Part shown: positions 27,113 to 36,050 of the stretch, piece by piece
Position numbering within the stretch: position 1 is the first letter of the stretch
How the letters are laid out: every line of letters begins with the position of its first letter
Assembly (NCBI RefSeq): GCF_947501425.1
Contig: NZ_CANMVN010000005.1
Location: 248,001-312,000 of the forward strand
DNA from: an uncultured Psychroserpens sp.
Lineage (GTDB): Bacteria; Bacteroidota; Bacteroidia; Flavobacteriales; Flavobacteriaceae
DNA: 64,000 nt
Direction: 5' to 3'
Program-made: the position numbers and the translations under genes
Notes under the pieces: model-generated
Databases searched by the model: none
The model's input: only the letters and a program-made list of their open reading frames with translations
What the model was told of the DNA's origin: nothing

Positions 27113-27569
27113 ACCATTCTATATTAGTTAAGGATGCTCTTCTACCAACATCTTCAACAGGATAATTAGAGACCAAATAGCTTACAATGACATCTTGATT
27201 TTTTCCAAGATCCCACAAGTTTTGCGTCTCTTGCATCCACTTAATTGTAGCATTCCAACGCGCTTCACTCATTCTGTTTTGAGTTACTAATTTTGCTGAA
27301 TGGCAATTTGTACAATTATTAACTACCACCATCAAACCCTCTCCTTCTTTTAAACCCGTCCTTACATGAATACCATTTTCAATACGGTCGATATCTTCTT
27401 CAGCATCCATAACTACATAGGTGTTCTTTTCACTTTTAAAGGCTGAAAAATCAGGATCAATCATATAATATATCAGTATTGCGCCAGCAATCATAAAGAG
27501 ACTAAACAATCCCATCAACCGATAGAATATACGTCTTACACCTTCACGAAAATCTTGTTTTCCGGACAT
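27096..27569 (-). CDS. membrane-anchored c-type cytochrome
   Basis: 157 residues. One N-terminal membrane anchor (about 15-36, LFSMFMIAG-like), then a small periplasmic domain with a single heme c site CTNCH near residues 85-89. The C-terminal Met that would be the sixth ligand may lie in RMSEARWNATIKWMQE. It begins immediately after the sulfite-oxidase-type gene stops (adjacent bases), so the two are translationally close. It is the likely electron acceptor of that enzyme, by analogy with SorAB. Confidence 0.85.
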   Translation of the reverse strand: MSGKQDFREGVRRIFYRLMGLFSLFMIAGAILIYYMIDPDFSAFKSEKNTYVVMDAEEDIDRIENGIHVRTGLKEGEGLMVVVNNCTNCHSAKLVTQNRMSEARWNATIKWMQETQNLWDLGKNQDVIVSYLVSNYPVEDVGRRASLTNIEWYELED

Positions 27570-28790
27570 CTATTTGACTTTTATTGCAATTCTGTGACAA
27601 GCATTATTTAAATATCCTTTTGGATTCCATCCAGGAAGTAGCATAGGCTGCGCTTTACCTTTTGAGTCTGTGGCACGTGCCCAAACCTCATAGTATCCTC
27701 TCTTCGGAAATGTAACAGTAGCCGAAAAATGTTGCCAGGCTAGACGATTTGCAGGAGGCTCAATTGAACACCTGTTCCAAGTCGCACCAAAATCAATAGA
27801 ATATTCCATTTTTGACACTTCTAATTCTCCTGCCCATGCATGACCTCTTATACGTAAAGATTTGCCTTCACTAATAGTTGCTCCGGTTTTTGGGTAGGTA
27901 ATTAAGGATTTCACTGGCATAGACTCGATAATACACATATCTTCGTCTTTAACTTTTTCTCCAGGTGCGACAGGCTCACAAGGTACTCGATAGGCTGTAC
28001 CAGTCATTTTTGCACCATCGTGAACTTTATTTCTAACACTTATTCTATTAACCCATTTTCCAGATACAGACGCTGGCCATCCTCCTGCAACCAGACGCAA
28101 AGGATATCCATGTACCATAGGTATATCTTTACCATTCATCTTAAACGCAAGCAAGGTCTCATCTTGTAATGATTTTGACATTGGTGCTCCTCTAGATATA
28201 GGTTCTTTTTTTGGATCTCTACTTAAATGGACATCGGTTGAATGATAACCAATATAAACAGCATTGTTTTTAATACCTACATCTTCAAGTACATCTCGCA
28301 ATCTCACACCAGTCCACAATGCGCAATGCACTGCTCCAACAGTCCACTGATTTCCTTTTGCTGGAGGGTTAAATTCACTTCGGCCGTTTCCTCCACATTC
28401 TAATGTTAACTGATAGCTATAGTGCTTAAACTTAGACTTTAACTCTGAAAGTGTATAGGTTTTAGAGTTTACTACAGATTCGCCATCAATAGTAAGCGTC
28501 CATGTTTTAGCATTTACTTCCTCTGGAAGAAGTCCGTTATTTCTAACAAACATTTTTTCATTAGGCGTTATTTCATCATCTAACAAATGTGCCTGAGCCT
28601 CTATATTCCATGGTTTATCGTTTAAAACTACCATTTCCTTATGTTTATTAAACATTGTAAATGGGTCTGGATCTTGAAGTCCTATGGGAAAGTATCCCTC
28701 TAATATATTAGATCCAAAAACAATATCAGCTCCAATGAGCGCTGCAAATGAGCTTAAGGTTGCTTTTTTGATAAAACTTCTTCTTTCCAA
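27570..28790 (-). CDS. sulfite-oxidase-type molybdenum enzyme, Tat-exported
   Basis: 406 residues of the sulfite oxidase / SorA family. An RRSFIKK twin-arginine signal with a short hydrophobic stretch directs folded export. The molybdopterin domain includes the molybdenum-ligating Cys in LECGGNGRSEF near residue 131 and conserved GGWPASVSGKWV. A C-terminal Mo-co dimerisation domain (YSIDFGATWNRC to ATDSKG) follows. It oxidises sulfite to sulfate (or a related oxoanion) in the periplasm and passes electrons to cytochrome c, encoded next. First gene of the operon. Confidence 0.92.
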   Translation of the reverse strand: MERRSFIKKATLSSFAALIGADIVFGSNILEGYFPIGLQDPDPFTMFNKHKEMVVLNDKPWNIEAQAHLLDDEITPNEKMFVRNNGLLPEEVNAKTWTLTIDGESVVNSKTYTLSELKSKFKHYSYQLTLECGGNGRSEFNPPAKGNQWTVGAVHCALWTGVRLRDVLEDVGIKNNAVYIGYHSTDVHLSRDPKKEPISRGAPMSKSLQDETLLAFKMNGKDIPMVHGYPLRLVAGGWPASVSGKWVNRISVRNKVHDGAKMTGTAYRVPCEPVAPGEKVKDEDMCIIESMPVKSLITYPKTGATISEGKSLRIRGHAWAGELEVSKMEYSIDFGATWNRCSIEPPANRLAWQHFSATVTFPKRGYYEVWARATDSKGKAQPMLLPGWNPKGYLNNACHRIAIKVK

Positions 28791-28943
28791 AATGATAAAA
28801 ATTTATGATAATCTTGAGCTATAAACGTATCAATATATAGTTTCCTGATTTTAATTTCTGTAACAAATGTTACAATTAGTATATAAGCTCTCAAAATCTC
28901 ATATCATTTATGCTCTAATCAAATTTACTAAGTTAACTGCTCA

Positions 28944-28986
28944 TGACCAATATCATTTAATATAAGCATCTTTCTAAATAAATTTA
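28944..28986 (+). promoter_or_regulatory. FNR-like site plus -7 box, ldhA promoter
   Basis: Palindrome TGACCAATATCA at 28944-28955, exactly 23 nt, then TAAATTTA at 28979-28986. The start codon is 28 bp further. This is the leftmost member of the 17-site family in the window. Confidence 0.8.
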
Positions 28987-29014
28987 TGCTATTGAAACTA
29001 ATAGCATAAATATC

Positions 29015-30016
29015 ATGAAAGTTCTTATTTACAGCGCCAAAGCATTTGAAATTCCGTATTTAGAGAAAGCTAATCGTAAAAAACACAATCTAACTTTTGT
29101 TGAGAATGCATTGTCTTCTGAAACAGCAATGCAAGCGGTTGGTTACGATGCTATCTCTATTTTCTCAGCTGACGAAGCATGCTTTCTTACCCTTGAAAAA
29201 CTAAAAGATTTTGGTGTCAAATATATCTGTTTACGTTCTGTTGGTTATGATAATGTTAACTTAAGAGCTGCGTCAAGACTAAATATAAGAGTAGCAAATG
29301 TGCCAGCATATTCGCCATATGCCATCGCAGAACATGCAGTTAGCTTATTACTTACACTCAATAGAAAATTAATCGATTCAAATGAACGTGTGAAACGTTA
29401 TAATTTCAATTTAGACGGATTGGTAGGCATCGATTTAAACGAAAAAACTGTTGGTATCATTGGAACTGGAAAGATAGGTTCTGTTATGGCTAAAATTATG
29501 AATGGATTTGGCTGCAAATTATTGGGTTATGATATTTCCGAAGACAAAGAATTAATAAGTAATTATAATCTAAGATATACAACACTTCAGGAATTATGTG
29601 AATTATCAGATATCATTTCAATTCATGTCCCTTTAAATTCAGATACCCACCATATGATCGATGAGGACCTCATATTTCTTATGAAAAAAGATGTTATGAT
29701 CATAAATACAGCGAGAGGTGCTGTAATCAATACAGAAGACATGATTGACGCTCTTAAAAAGAAACAAATTGGTGCTTTAGGAATGGACGTATTTGAAAAT
29801 GAAAAGGGAATTTTCTTTAAAGATCAATCTCAGGATATTCCTGATGATCCATTGCTGATACAACTCAATGCGTTTCCTAATGTTCTTATCTCGGGACATC
29901 ATGCCTTTTTGACGAAAGAAGCATTAACCAATATAGCAGAAACAACCCTCTATAACTTAGATCAATGGTCAAAAAATAAAGAAAGTGATAATGAGTTAAC
30001 TGATATAACAACTTAG
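29015..30016 (+). CDS. ldhA: D-lactate dehydrogenase, 2-hydroxyacid dehydrogenase family
   Basis: 333 residues with the complete D-2-hydroxyacid dehydrogenase layout. The substrate domain carries RSVGYDN, the NAD-binding motif is GTGKIG near residue 150, and the catalytic triad Arg-Glu-His appears in INTARGAVI, DVFENEKG and ISGHHAF. The FENEKGIFF and GHHAF sequences match fermentative LdhA rather than glycerate or phosphoglycerate enzymes. It reduces pyruvate to D-lactate and reoxidises NADH when respiration is limited. It has its own FNR-like promoter, which agrees with a low-oxygen role. Convergent with the L,D-transpeptidase gene. Confidence 0.88.
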   Translation: MKVLIYSAKAFEIPYLEKANRKKHNLTFVENALSSETAMQAVGYDAISIFSADEACFLTLEKLKDFGVKYICLRSVGYDNVNLRAASRLNIRVANVPAYSPYAIAEHAVSLLLTLNRKLIDSNERVKRYNFNLDGLVGIDLNEKTVGIIGTGKIGSVMAKIMNGFGCKLLGYDISEDKELISNYNLRYTTLQELCELSDIISIHVPLNSDTHHMIDEDLIFLMKKDVMIINTARGAVINTEDMIDALKKKQIGALGMDVFENEKGIFFKDQSQDIPDDPLLIQLNAFPNVLISGHHAFLTKEALTNIAETTLYNLDQWSKNKESDNELTDITT

Positions 30017-30024
30017 ATTATGGC

Positions 30025-30966
30025 TCAGTCTTTTTTTCTATAGATATCTTTCAAAACTGTGGAATCTCCATCCTTATTGACAACGTTCAGGTTGTACCGG
30101 ATTTTGATTTTAGTGCCAACTGGCGCGTAGTAATAAATTACCCAAGCATCTGCTTCTTTTGTACCAATACAACCGTTTGAGGAAGCTTTTCCTAAAGACA
30201 CTGGATTTGTAGTTGGATGAATTAATTGTCCGTAGCGTAATCCGTTAATTTCAGTTTCTATAAATGGAATTTGAGGTAATTTAGTTACTTTATCATCATC
30301 TCTTCTTGTTACTGTGTACTCTTTATTGGTCACAGGGTTTGCATATTTGGGATTACGTATATGATCAACAATATGACCTTCTCCTGTCTTAGTTCTCAGG
30401 TCTTCGATTCTTCCAGACATTTCGAGATATTTTTTTTGATGCTTCCCTACTCTAACAGGAAATTCATACAAGAGTATTGTATCTTGATACATACGCAATT
30501 TAAATTCTGGAATATTGATATCTATTATGGTTTTACTGAAATCGTTATAGAGTTGTTGCGCAGTTAATGAGTCTGGAATAATGAGCTTAACTCCTTTAGA
30601 TAGAACAATCATTTTTTTCTGATTGTATACAAATGAATCTCTCGACTTCATTCGATAATAATCAGTATTTTGAAGGGTGTCAATAATCCAAGGATTGGCT
30701 CTAACAATCAAATGTTCAGTTAAAGTGTAAGGTGTTAATGAGTCATACTTTTGGACAATAGAGTCCAAATATTGAAAATAATCTTCAATGATAACAGGAG
30801 TTTTAACTTTAATACTGTCTAATACAATTTGAGATGATAATGTATCAACATACGAATAGTCATAAACTGTACTCGAATCAAAAGATCTTTCACTATTGAA
30901 ACTCAACTTCAATACTAATATCAGTATCAAAACTATTAGTAGTCTGTGATCTAACTTAAACATCAC
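30025..30966 (-). CDS. L,D-transpeptidase (YkuD) family protein
   Basis: 313 residues. One N-terminal hydrophobic anchor (LLIVLILILVLKLSF), a long spacer, then a YkuD domain with HPTTNPVSLG and the catalytic Cys in SSNGCIGTKEAD near residue 264. These enzymes form 3-3 crosslinks in peptidoglycan or attach proteins to it, often under stress. It lies 28 bp after the CBS-domain gene on the same strand and has no promoter of its own, so it is probably driven from the FNR-like site at 31460. Confidence 0.88.
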   Translation of the reverse strand: MMFKLDHRLLIVLILILVLKLSFNSERSFDSSTVYDYSYVDTLSSQIVLDSIKVKTPVIIEDYFQYLDSIVQKYDSLTPYTLTEHLIVRANPWIIDTLQNTDYYRMKSRDSFVYNQKKMIVLSKGVKLIIPDSLTAQQLYNDFSKTIIDINIPEFKLRMYQDTILLYEFPVRVGKHQKKYLEMSGRIEDLRTKTGEGHIVDHIRNPKYANPVTNKEYTVTRRDDDKVTKLPQIPFIETEINGLRYGQLIHPTTNPVSLGKASSNGCIGTKEADAWVIYYYAPVGTKIKIRYNLNVVNKDGDSTVLKDIYRKKD

Positions 30967-30994
30967 TTTTCAGTTTTAATTCTAAAATGTAGGC

Positions 30995-31399
30995 TTAGGC
31001 TTCCTGCAAGAAATGCTTAATGATATCAGCAGTAGACACTATACCAACCACTTTGTCATTTTCTAAAATAGGTACCGCATGGTAATTGCCTTCAGTCAAA
31101 ATGTTAGCAACCTCCTCTATATTGGCCTCTGATGTCATATAAAATGGATTTGGTGTCATGATATCTTTAACTTTAAGCGTCTTGTAAACTGCATTATCGT
31201 CACGCATTCCAGCTCCGGAAATATGATACATGAAATCAAGTAAACTTACCATACCAACTAGCTTATCGTTTTCAACTACAGGAATATGGTGATGAAACTC
31301 TTTTTTTTCATAAATATGTTTAACATCCAGAATATCTTGATCTGGTGAAACACACACCACATTTTTAGTCATTACTTTGGTTATAGAATTCGTTTTCAT
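30995..31399 (-). CDS. tandem CBS-domain protein
   Basis: 134 residues that are nothing but two CBS domains (about 8-62 and 73-132), with typical endings DKLVGMVSLLDFM and DKVVGIVSTADIIKHF. CBS pairs bind adenosine nucleotides and act as energy sensors; stand-alone ones (as in the mycobacterial dormancy regulon, Hrp1) are stress-induced. Transcribed from the left arm of the shared palindrome at 31460. The ligand cannot be read from sequence. Confidence 0.9.
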   Translation of the reverse strand: MKTNSITKVMTKNVVCVSPDQDILDVKHIYEKKEFHHHIPVVENDKLVGMVSLLDFMYHISGAGMRDDNAVYKTLKVKDIMTPNPFYMTSEANIEEVANILTEGNYHAVPILENDKVVGIVSTADIIKHFLQEA

Positions 31400-31428
31400 T
31401 GGATTATTATTTAGTATTTAATTTCAAC

Positions 31429-31502
31429 TAAAGTTAACCCATTATTAATTCATTATAAATGATTTTAATCATTTTAAACTATTGAGTTTAGTGATACATT
31501 TG
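31429..31502. promoter_or_regulatory. divergent promoter pair sharing one FNR-like palindrome
   Basis: TGATTTTAATCA at 31460-31471. To the right, 23 nt then TACATTTG (31495-31502) drives the phasin-like/ubiB pair. To the left, 23 nt then TAACTTTA (minus strand, 31429-31436) drives the CBS/L,D-transpeptidase pair. Confidence 0.85.
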
Positions 31503-31527
31503 GGTATATTAAGTTAAGACTATAGTT

Positions 31528-31896
31528 ATGAAAACTAAGACCATTTTAGAGTTACTTACATTAAGTTCAAGTCTCTACTATATTGCCAGAGACACACAAT
31601 TATTGGATAAAATTGGTGAATACTCTGAAAAAGGAAAAGACAATTTTAATAAGCTCATGTCTGAACCACAATTAGATGAAAATGGCAATGAACTCGAGTT
31701 TGTAGACCGTATTGTTGCTAAAACACAAGAGCTCAAAGAGGAACTTAATGAAAAAATTGAAAAACAAGTTGTAAAGTTTTATAAGAAAATTAATGTTGCT
31801 CACTTAGATGAAGTTAAAGCATTACACGAAAAACTTGAAAAACTAGATGCTACAGTAGCACTACTGGAAGCTAGAATCAATCATTTGGAATCTTAA
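31528..31896 (+). CDS. small helical (phasin-like) protein
   Basis: 122 residues, mostly charged alpha helix with a coiled-coil C-terminus (KALHEKLEKLDATVALLEARINHLES). The N-terminus has a short apolar stretch (TILELLTLSSSLYYIARDTQLLDKIGEYSEKGKDNF). The pattern recalls phasin-like or poly(hydroxyalkanoate)-associated helical proteins, but no firm family can be named. It is immediately upstream (4 bp) of the UbiB-like kinase gene and shares its promoter, so the two may act together at the membrane. Confidence 0.6.
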   Translation: MKTKTILELLTLSSSLYYIARDTQLLDKIGEYSEKGKDNFNKLMSEPQLDENGNELEFVDRIVAKTQELKEELNEKIEKQVVKFYKKINVAHLDEVKALHEKLEKLDATVALLEARINHLES

Positions 31897-31900
31897 TATC

Positions 31901-33604
31901 ATGGGAATTATATCTGGTATAGGGAAAAATTTCAAATCTATCTCTAGATACAATCAAATCCTCAGAGTCTTGTTAAAGTATGGTTTTGAAGATTTAGTAT
32001 ACTATCTAGAAGAAAAGAAGCAGTATACTTTTCTCCAAAAACTAATTCCGAAATCGTCTCGAAAACATGCCATGGAGTTCAGTAAATGGGCAAAAATGAG
32101 ATTGGTATGTGAAGAGTTAGGTCCAACTTTTGTAAAGTTTGGCCAGATTTTAAGCAACAGACCAGATTTAGTTCCATTAGAATTAACTTTTGAATTAGAA
32201 AAACTTCAGGACAGTGTGCCTCCAATGCCTGAAAACGAAGCTAAAAATGTTGTTGAAACCGAATTAGATAATACGGTAGATCAACTTTTTGCCTGGTTTG
32301 ACCCTAAGCCTTTTGCATCAGCATCCATGGCACAAGTACATAAAGTTACTTTACATTCTGGTAAACGAGTTGCTCTGAAAATTCAACGTTCAGGGATTCA
32401 CGATGTCATTACAGAAGATATTAAAGTCATGTACAAAATAGCAGACGTCCTAGAAAGACGCATGCCTTCATTAAAAAGTTTTGACCCTGTCGGACTTGTG
32501 AAAAATTTTGAAGATTCTATCCTAAAAGAAATCGACTTTATCAATGAATCTATTAACGTTCAGCGTTTTTATAACAATCTTAAAAACGATAATTCCTTAG
32601 ATCAGTTTGCCAATGCGCCTAAGGTATATCCTGAATTCACAACATCTAAGGTATTGGCTTTAGAATTCATTTCTGGGATTAAAATTGACCAGATTAATGA
32701 TCTCGAAGACAAAAACTATAATCCTAAAGTTATAGCAAGACGACTCGCAATTAGCTATTTTAAACAAATATTTGAATACGGTTTTTTCCATGCCGATCCG
32801 CATCCTGGTAATTTATTTGTATTGCCAAACGGACATATTTGCTATTTAGACTTTGGTATGATGGGAAGCATGCTGCCTAGAGATATTTCTATTTTTGGAA
32901 AATTATTTATTGCCATTACTGAAAAAGATGTTAAAAACATTATTAAAGCACTGCAGCAATTATCAAATAATGCTCCTATACCTAACATGAGGGATCTTGA
33001 ATTTGATATTAATGAATTTGTAGAAAAATACTATGTACGTGATATTCACGATAATGAAATGAGTACTATTCTTCTTGAGCTCAAAGACATTATTATTGCT
33101 CATGGATTAAAAGTACCAACTTACTTTTTCTTATTTGCCAGATCACTAGTAACACTTGAAGGTGTCATTAATAAGTTACATCCTGAATTGGAACAATTTG
33201 AAATCGTAAAACCCTACCTCAGAAAGAGTGCTACACAAAAGTACAATCCTATGGTTATTGGTAAGAAAGTGGCAAATTCTGTTGTAGAACTCACTAATTA
33301 TATGGAAGAATTTCCAACAGATCTAAAAAATGCCATTAGAAAAATCAATTCAGGAGAAGTTAAAGTCGACCTAACTCATAAAGGGATTGACCCTATGGTT
33401 CATACGCTTCAACGCATCACCAAACAACTCATAACAGCATTTATCATGGTGGCCTTAATTATTGGTGCTTCTCTATTCATTATTTTCGAGATCAAACCAT
33501 TATGGGGTGGCATATCTCTTTTAGGTATGGCAAGCTTCTGCCTTGCAGTTATTCTCGGATTTGGAATGGTAATGAACATTAAAAAAGGAGATTATGACAC
33601 CTAA
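31901..33604 (+). CDS. ABC1/UbiB (AarF) family atypical kinase
   Basis: 567 residues. Family motifs in order: KxGQ motif in GPTFVKFGQILSNRPDL, Ala/Ser-rich nucleotide loop FASASMAQVHKV, invariant Lys in VALKIQR, catalytic FHADPHPGNLFV, metal-binding YLDFGMMG. Two C-terminal membrane helices follow (after ~residue 510). UbiB proteins support quinone biosynthesis or lipid handling as ATPases. Flavobacteria use menaquinone, so the exact role is open. Second gene of an FNR-like promoter unit; a terminator follows. Confidence 0.92.
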   Translation: MGIISGIGKNFKSISRYNQILRVLLKYGFEDLVYYLEEKKQYTFLQKLIPKSSRKHAMEFSKWAKMRLVCEELGPTFVKFGQILSNRPDLVPLELTFELEKLQDSVPPMPENEAKNVVETELDNTVDQLFAWFDPKPFASASMAQVHKVTLHSGKRVALKIQRSGIHDVITEDIKVMYKIADVLERRMPSLKSFDPVGLVKNFEDSILKEIDFINESINVQRFYNNLKNDNSLDQFANAPKVYPEFTTSKVLALEFISGIKIDQINDLEDKNYNPKVIARRLAISYFKQIFEYGFFHADPHPGNLFVLPNGHICYLDFGMMGSMLPRDISIFGKLFIAITEKDVKNIIKALQQLSNNAPIPNMRDLEFDINEFVEKYYVRDIHDNEMSTILLELKDIIIAHGLKVPTYFFLFARSLVTLEGVINKLHPELEQFEIVKPYLRKSATQKYNPMVIGKKVANSVVELTNYMEEFPTDLKNAIRKINSGEVKVDLTHKGIDPMVHTLQRITKQLITAFIMVALIIGASLFIIFEIKPLWGGISLLGMASFCLAVILGFGMVMNIKKGDYDT

Positions 33605-33621
33605 TGTTTATTATAATACAT

Positions 33622-33654
33622 AAAAAAAGTACAATTTATCATTGTACTTTTTTT
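33622..33654. terminator. bidirectional terminator
   Basis: AAAAAAAGTACAAT / ATTGTACTTTTTTT-type hairpin between the convergent ubiB-like and coiled-coil genes. Confidence 0.85.
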
Positions 33655-33670
33655 GGTTCTTATTAAAGGT

Positions 33671-34276
33671 CTAAGACATAGAAAATGCCTTTTTAAAATG
33701 ATCGAAAGCTTCAGATATCTCATTTTGAAAATGTTCAAACTTAGTTTCTTCCTTCTTTTTCTTACCGTATTTATCCTTAAACGAGTTGATAAAAGAATTA
33801 AAATCGAGTTTCCCTTTTTCGAAGGTGTCTTTAGCTTTTTTCTTGTCCTCATTGAATCGCTGCTCTAAAATTTCAAGCTGAATTTTAAATTGTTCAATTT
33901 CAATAAGTGCTAATGCATACATTCGGTTGAGCGTATCATTAGTTTTAATTTTAACTTCAATATCATGTATTGTTGCTAATAATTGCTTTTTTTGCTTTTT
34001 AAAAGCCTCTTTAGTTTCAGCCTTACCTAATGCCAACTGCACACGAAGCTCATCAAATTTAGTATTGACTTCCTCTATTTTTTCTTTAATACCTTTAATT
34101 TTGAATTCGCTATCGTGAATAAATAGATTAAATTTTTGTTTAACCTCTTCATACTTATCCTTTGCTTCAGCTTTTCCTAATGCGGCCTGAACCTGAAATT
34201 CTTCAAGCTCAACTGCAGTTTTTCTGAGCGCCTTTATAACCTTGTCTACAAAGTGACTATCGTGTTTAGTTTTCAT
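33671..34276 (-). CDS. coiled-coil protein with three internal repeats
   Basis: 201 residues, almost wholly helical and highly charged. A unit of about 48 residues is repeated: ELEEFQVQAALGKAEAKDKY, then KFDELRVQLALGKAETKEAF, then a more divergent EIEQFKIQLEILEQRFNEDK. The first two carry the same QxALGKAExK core. No cysteines, no signal peptide and no recognised family. It has its own FNR-like promoter pointing left. A structural or phasin/apolipoprotein-like role on a membrane surface is conceivable but unproven. Confidence 0.7.
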   Translation of the reverse strand: MKTKHDSHFVDKVIKALRKTAVELEEFQVQAALGKAEAKDKYEEVKQKFNLFIHDSEFKIKGIKEKIEEVNTKFDELRVQLALGKAETKEAFKKQKKQLLATIHDIEVKIKTNDTLNRMYALALIEIEQFKIQLEILEQRFNEDKKKAKDTFEKGKLDFNSFINSFKDKYGKKKKEETKFEHFQNEISEAFDHFKKAFSMS

Positions 34277-34300
34277 GATTATTGTGATTTATGATGATAT

Positions 34301-34343
34301 TAAATGTCTCAATAAAACCTCTAAAACACAATGATATATATCA
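34301..34343 (-). promoter_or_regulatory. FNR-like site, promoter of coiled-coil gene
   Basis: TGATATATATCA at 34332-34343, 23 nt, then GACATTTA (minus strand, 34301-34308), which departs from TAnnTTTA only at the first base. Confidence 0.7.
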
Positions 34344-34442
34344 GTAACTTCATTTAGCACAAGCCTTGCTAATAGTTATTCAAATAAATCATAAACACTT
34401 CTAAATCTGTCCTAATCATAATAATAAAATTGAATATTGAAT

Positions 34443-34485
34443 TGACCATTATCATTTTATAGATATAGTATTTACAATACATTTG
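34443..34485 (+). promoter_or_regulatory. FNR-like site, promoter of mla/MCE operon
   Basis: TGACCATTATCA at 34443-34454, 23 nt, TACATTTG at 34478-34485; ATG 20 bp downstream. Confidence 0.85.
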
Positions 34486-34505
34486 AGTAGTATGTTACTC
34501 AAAAC

Positions 34506-35288
34506 ATGACTGACAAAAACAACATAAGATCTCAATTGAAATCCTTCTTAATTGAAGTTGGAGACATCTCATATTTCACTAAACGTTTTTTTACTGAAGT
34601 GTTTAAGCGACCGTTTGAAATGAAGGAATTTCTTCGTCAGTGCTATAATATGGGAAATCGCTCTCTATTACTTGTTGGTATTACGGGTTTTATTATCGGA
34701 CTAGTATTAACCTTACAAACACGACCGACGTTAATGGAATTTGGTGCTGTATCATGGATGCCATCAATGGTAAGTATCTCAATTGTTAGAGAAGTAGGAC
34801 CTATTATTACAGCTTTGGTTTGTGCTGGTAGAATTGGTTCTGGTATAGGTGCCGAACTAGGCTCAATGCGTGTTACAGAACAAATTGATGCTATGGAAGT
34901 TTCTGGAACAAATCCGTTTAAATATTTAGTCGTCACACGTGTTTTAGCCATCACGCTCATGCTACCTTTATTGGTGCTTTTTGGTGATGCTATTGCATTA
35001 ATGGGTTCATATTTGGTTGAAAATGTAAAAGGTAATGTATCGTTCATGCTCTATTTCAATAAAGTATTTGATGCCTTAGAGTTTGGCGATATTATTCCTG
35101 CTACTATCAAATCTTTCTTTTTTGGATTAGCCATCGGAATTGTAGGTTGTTTCAAAGGATTTAATTGTAGTAAAGGTACTGAAGGTGTTGGGAAAGCTGC
35201 TAATACAGCTGTAGTTCTTTCATCCTTATTACTGTTTATTATCGACTTTATAGCTGTTTTTGTAACCGATATTTTTTATGATTTATGA
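34506..35288 (+). CDS. mlaE: MlaE/YrbE-type ABC permease of an MCE lipid transporter
   Basis: 260 residues with five or so membrane helices and the MlaE pattern (GFIIGLVLTLQTRPTLMEFG, then SIVREVGPIITALVCAGRIG and GAELGSMRVTEQIDAMEV). MlaE forms the membrane core that moves phospholipids between MCE rings and the inner membrane. The next gene, for the ATPase, overlaps by 4 bp (ATGA type), and the MCE protein follows. This operon is under an FNR-like promoter, which suggests envelope lipid remodelling as part of the regulon response. Confidence 0.92.
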   Translation: MTDKNNIRSQLKSFLIEVGDISYFTKRFFTEVFKRPFEMKEFLRQCYNMGNRSLLLVGITGFIIGLVLTLQTRPTLMEFGAVSWMPSMVSISIVREVGPIITALVCAGRIGSGIGAELGSMRVTEQIDAMEVSGTNPFKYLVVTRVLAITLMLPLLVLFGDAIALMGSYLVENVKGNVSFMLYFNKVFDALEFGDIIPATIKSFFFGLAIGIVGCFKGFNCSKGTEGVGKAANTAVVLSSLLLFIIDFIAVFVTDIFYDL

Positions 35289-36046
35289 CCACATCAAATC
35301 AAATATCAGCAAAGGAAATCGTACTTGAGATTAAAGATCTGAGAAAGAGTTTTGGTGATAACCACGTTCTAAATGGTTTTAATATGCAGCTATTTCAGGG
35401 CGAGAGTCTTGTGATTATGGGAAAATCGGGTTCGGGAAAATCGGTAATGATCAAATGCTTGGTTGGATTAATGGAAGCCGATAGTGGCTACATACGAGTT
35501 ATGGATAATGACATCACTACACTAGATCAAAATGCTTTAGACATTCTACGTGCTGATATTGGATTTCTGTTTCAAGGTAGTGCATTATATGATTCTATGA
35601 CTGTACGTGAAAATTTAGAATTTCCGTTAAGACGTCATACCAAAAAATTTGGTGACCATGTCGATACCGATGCCTTAGTAAAAGAAGCTCTGGAAAATGT
35701 AGGATTATTGGGTGCTATAGATCTTATGCCTGCGGAACTTTCCGGAGGAATGAAACGTCGAATTGCATTAGCCAGAACCCTAATTCTTAGACCTAAAATC
35801 ATTCTTTATGATGAACCTACAAGTGGTTTAGATCCAATTACAGCAAAAGAGATCATCCTGTTAATGCAAGACATCCAAAAAAAATATGGCACTTCATCAC
35901 TTATCATTACTCATGATGTGGATTGCGCCAGAGTTATTTCAGATAGAATGATATTATTAATTGATGGTATTGATTATGCAGAAGGCACATTTCAGGAGTT
36001 ATCATCAAGCAGTGATCCGAAAATAAAAGCATTTTTTAAACATTAA
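35285..36046 (+). CDS. mlaF: MlaF-type ABC transporter ATPase
   Basis: 253 residues. Walker A GKSGSGKS near residue 48, signature LSGGMKRRIALAR near 158 and Walker B IILYDEPTSGLDP near 177, then the H-loop (LIITHDVDCA). It powers the MlaE permease. The start codon overlaps the end of mlaE, so coupling of translation is likely; the MCE gene begins 4 bp after its stop. Confidence 0.94.
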   Translation: MTTSNQISAKEIVLEIKDLRKSFGDNHVLNGFNMQLFQGESLVIMGKSGSGKSVMIKCLVGLMEADSGYIRVMDNDITTLDQNALDILRADIGFLFQGSALYDSMTVRENLEFPLRRHTKKFGDHVDTDALVKEALENVGLLGAIDLMPAELSGGMKRRIALARTLILRPKIILYDEPTSGLDPITAKEIILLMQDIQKKYGTSSLIITHDVDCARVISDRMILLIDGIDYAEGTFQELSSSSDPKIKAFFKH

Positions 36047-36050
36047 GACC

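Noticed and set aside
28944-28955. Leftward use of the ldhA palindrome for the sulfite oxidation operon
   Set aside because: On the minus strand the bases at 23 nt are GATTAGAG, not a -7 box, and the operon start is ~150 bp further.
33601-33868. ORFs on both strands at the ubiB-like/coiled-coil junction
   Set aside because: They are shadows of the coiled-coil gene and of the terminator hairpin; very Lys/Leu-rich and without homology by eye.
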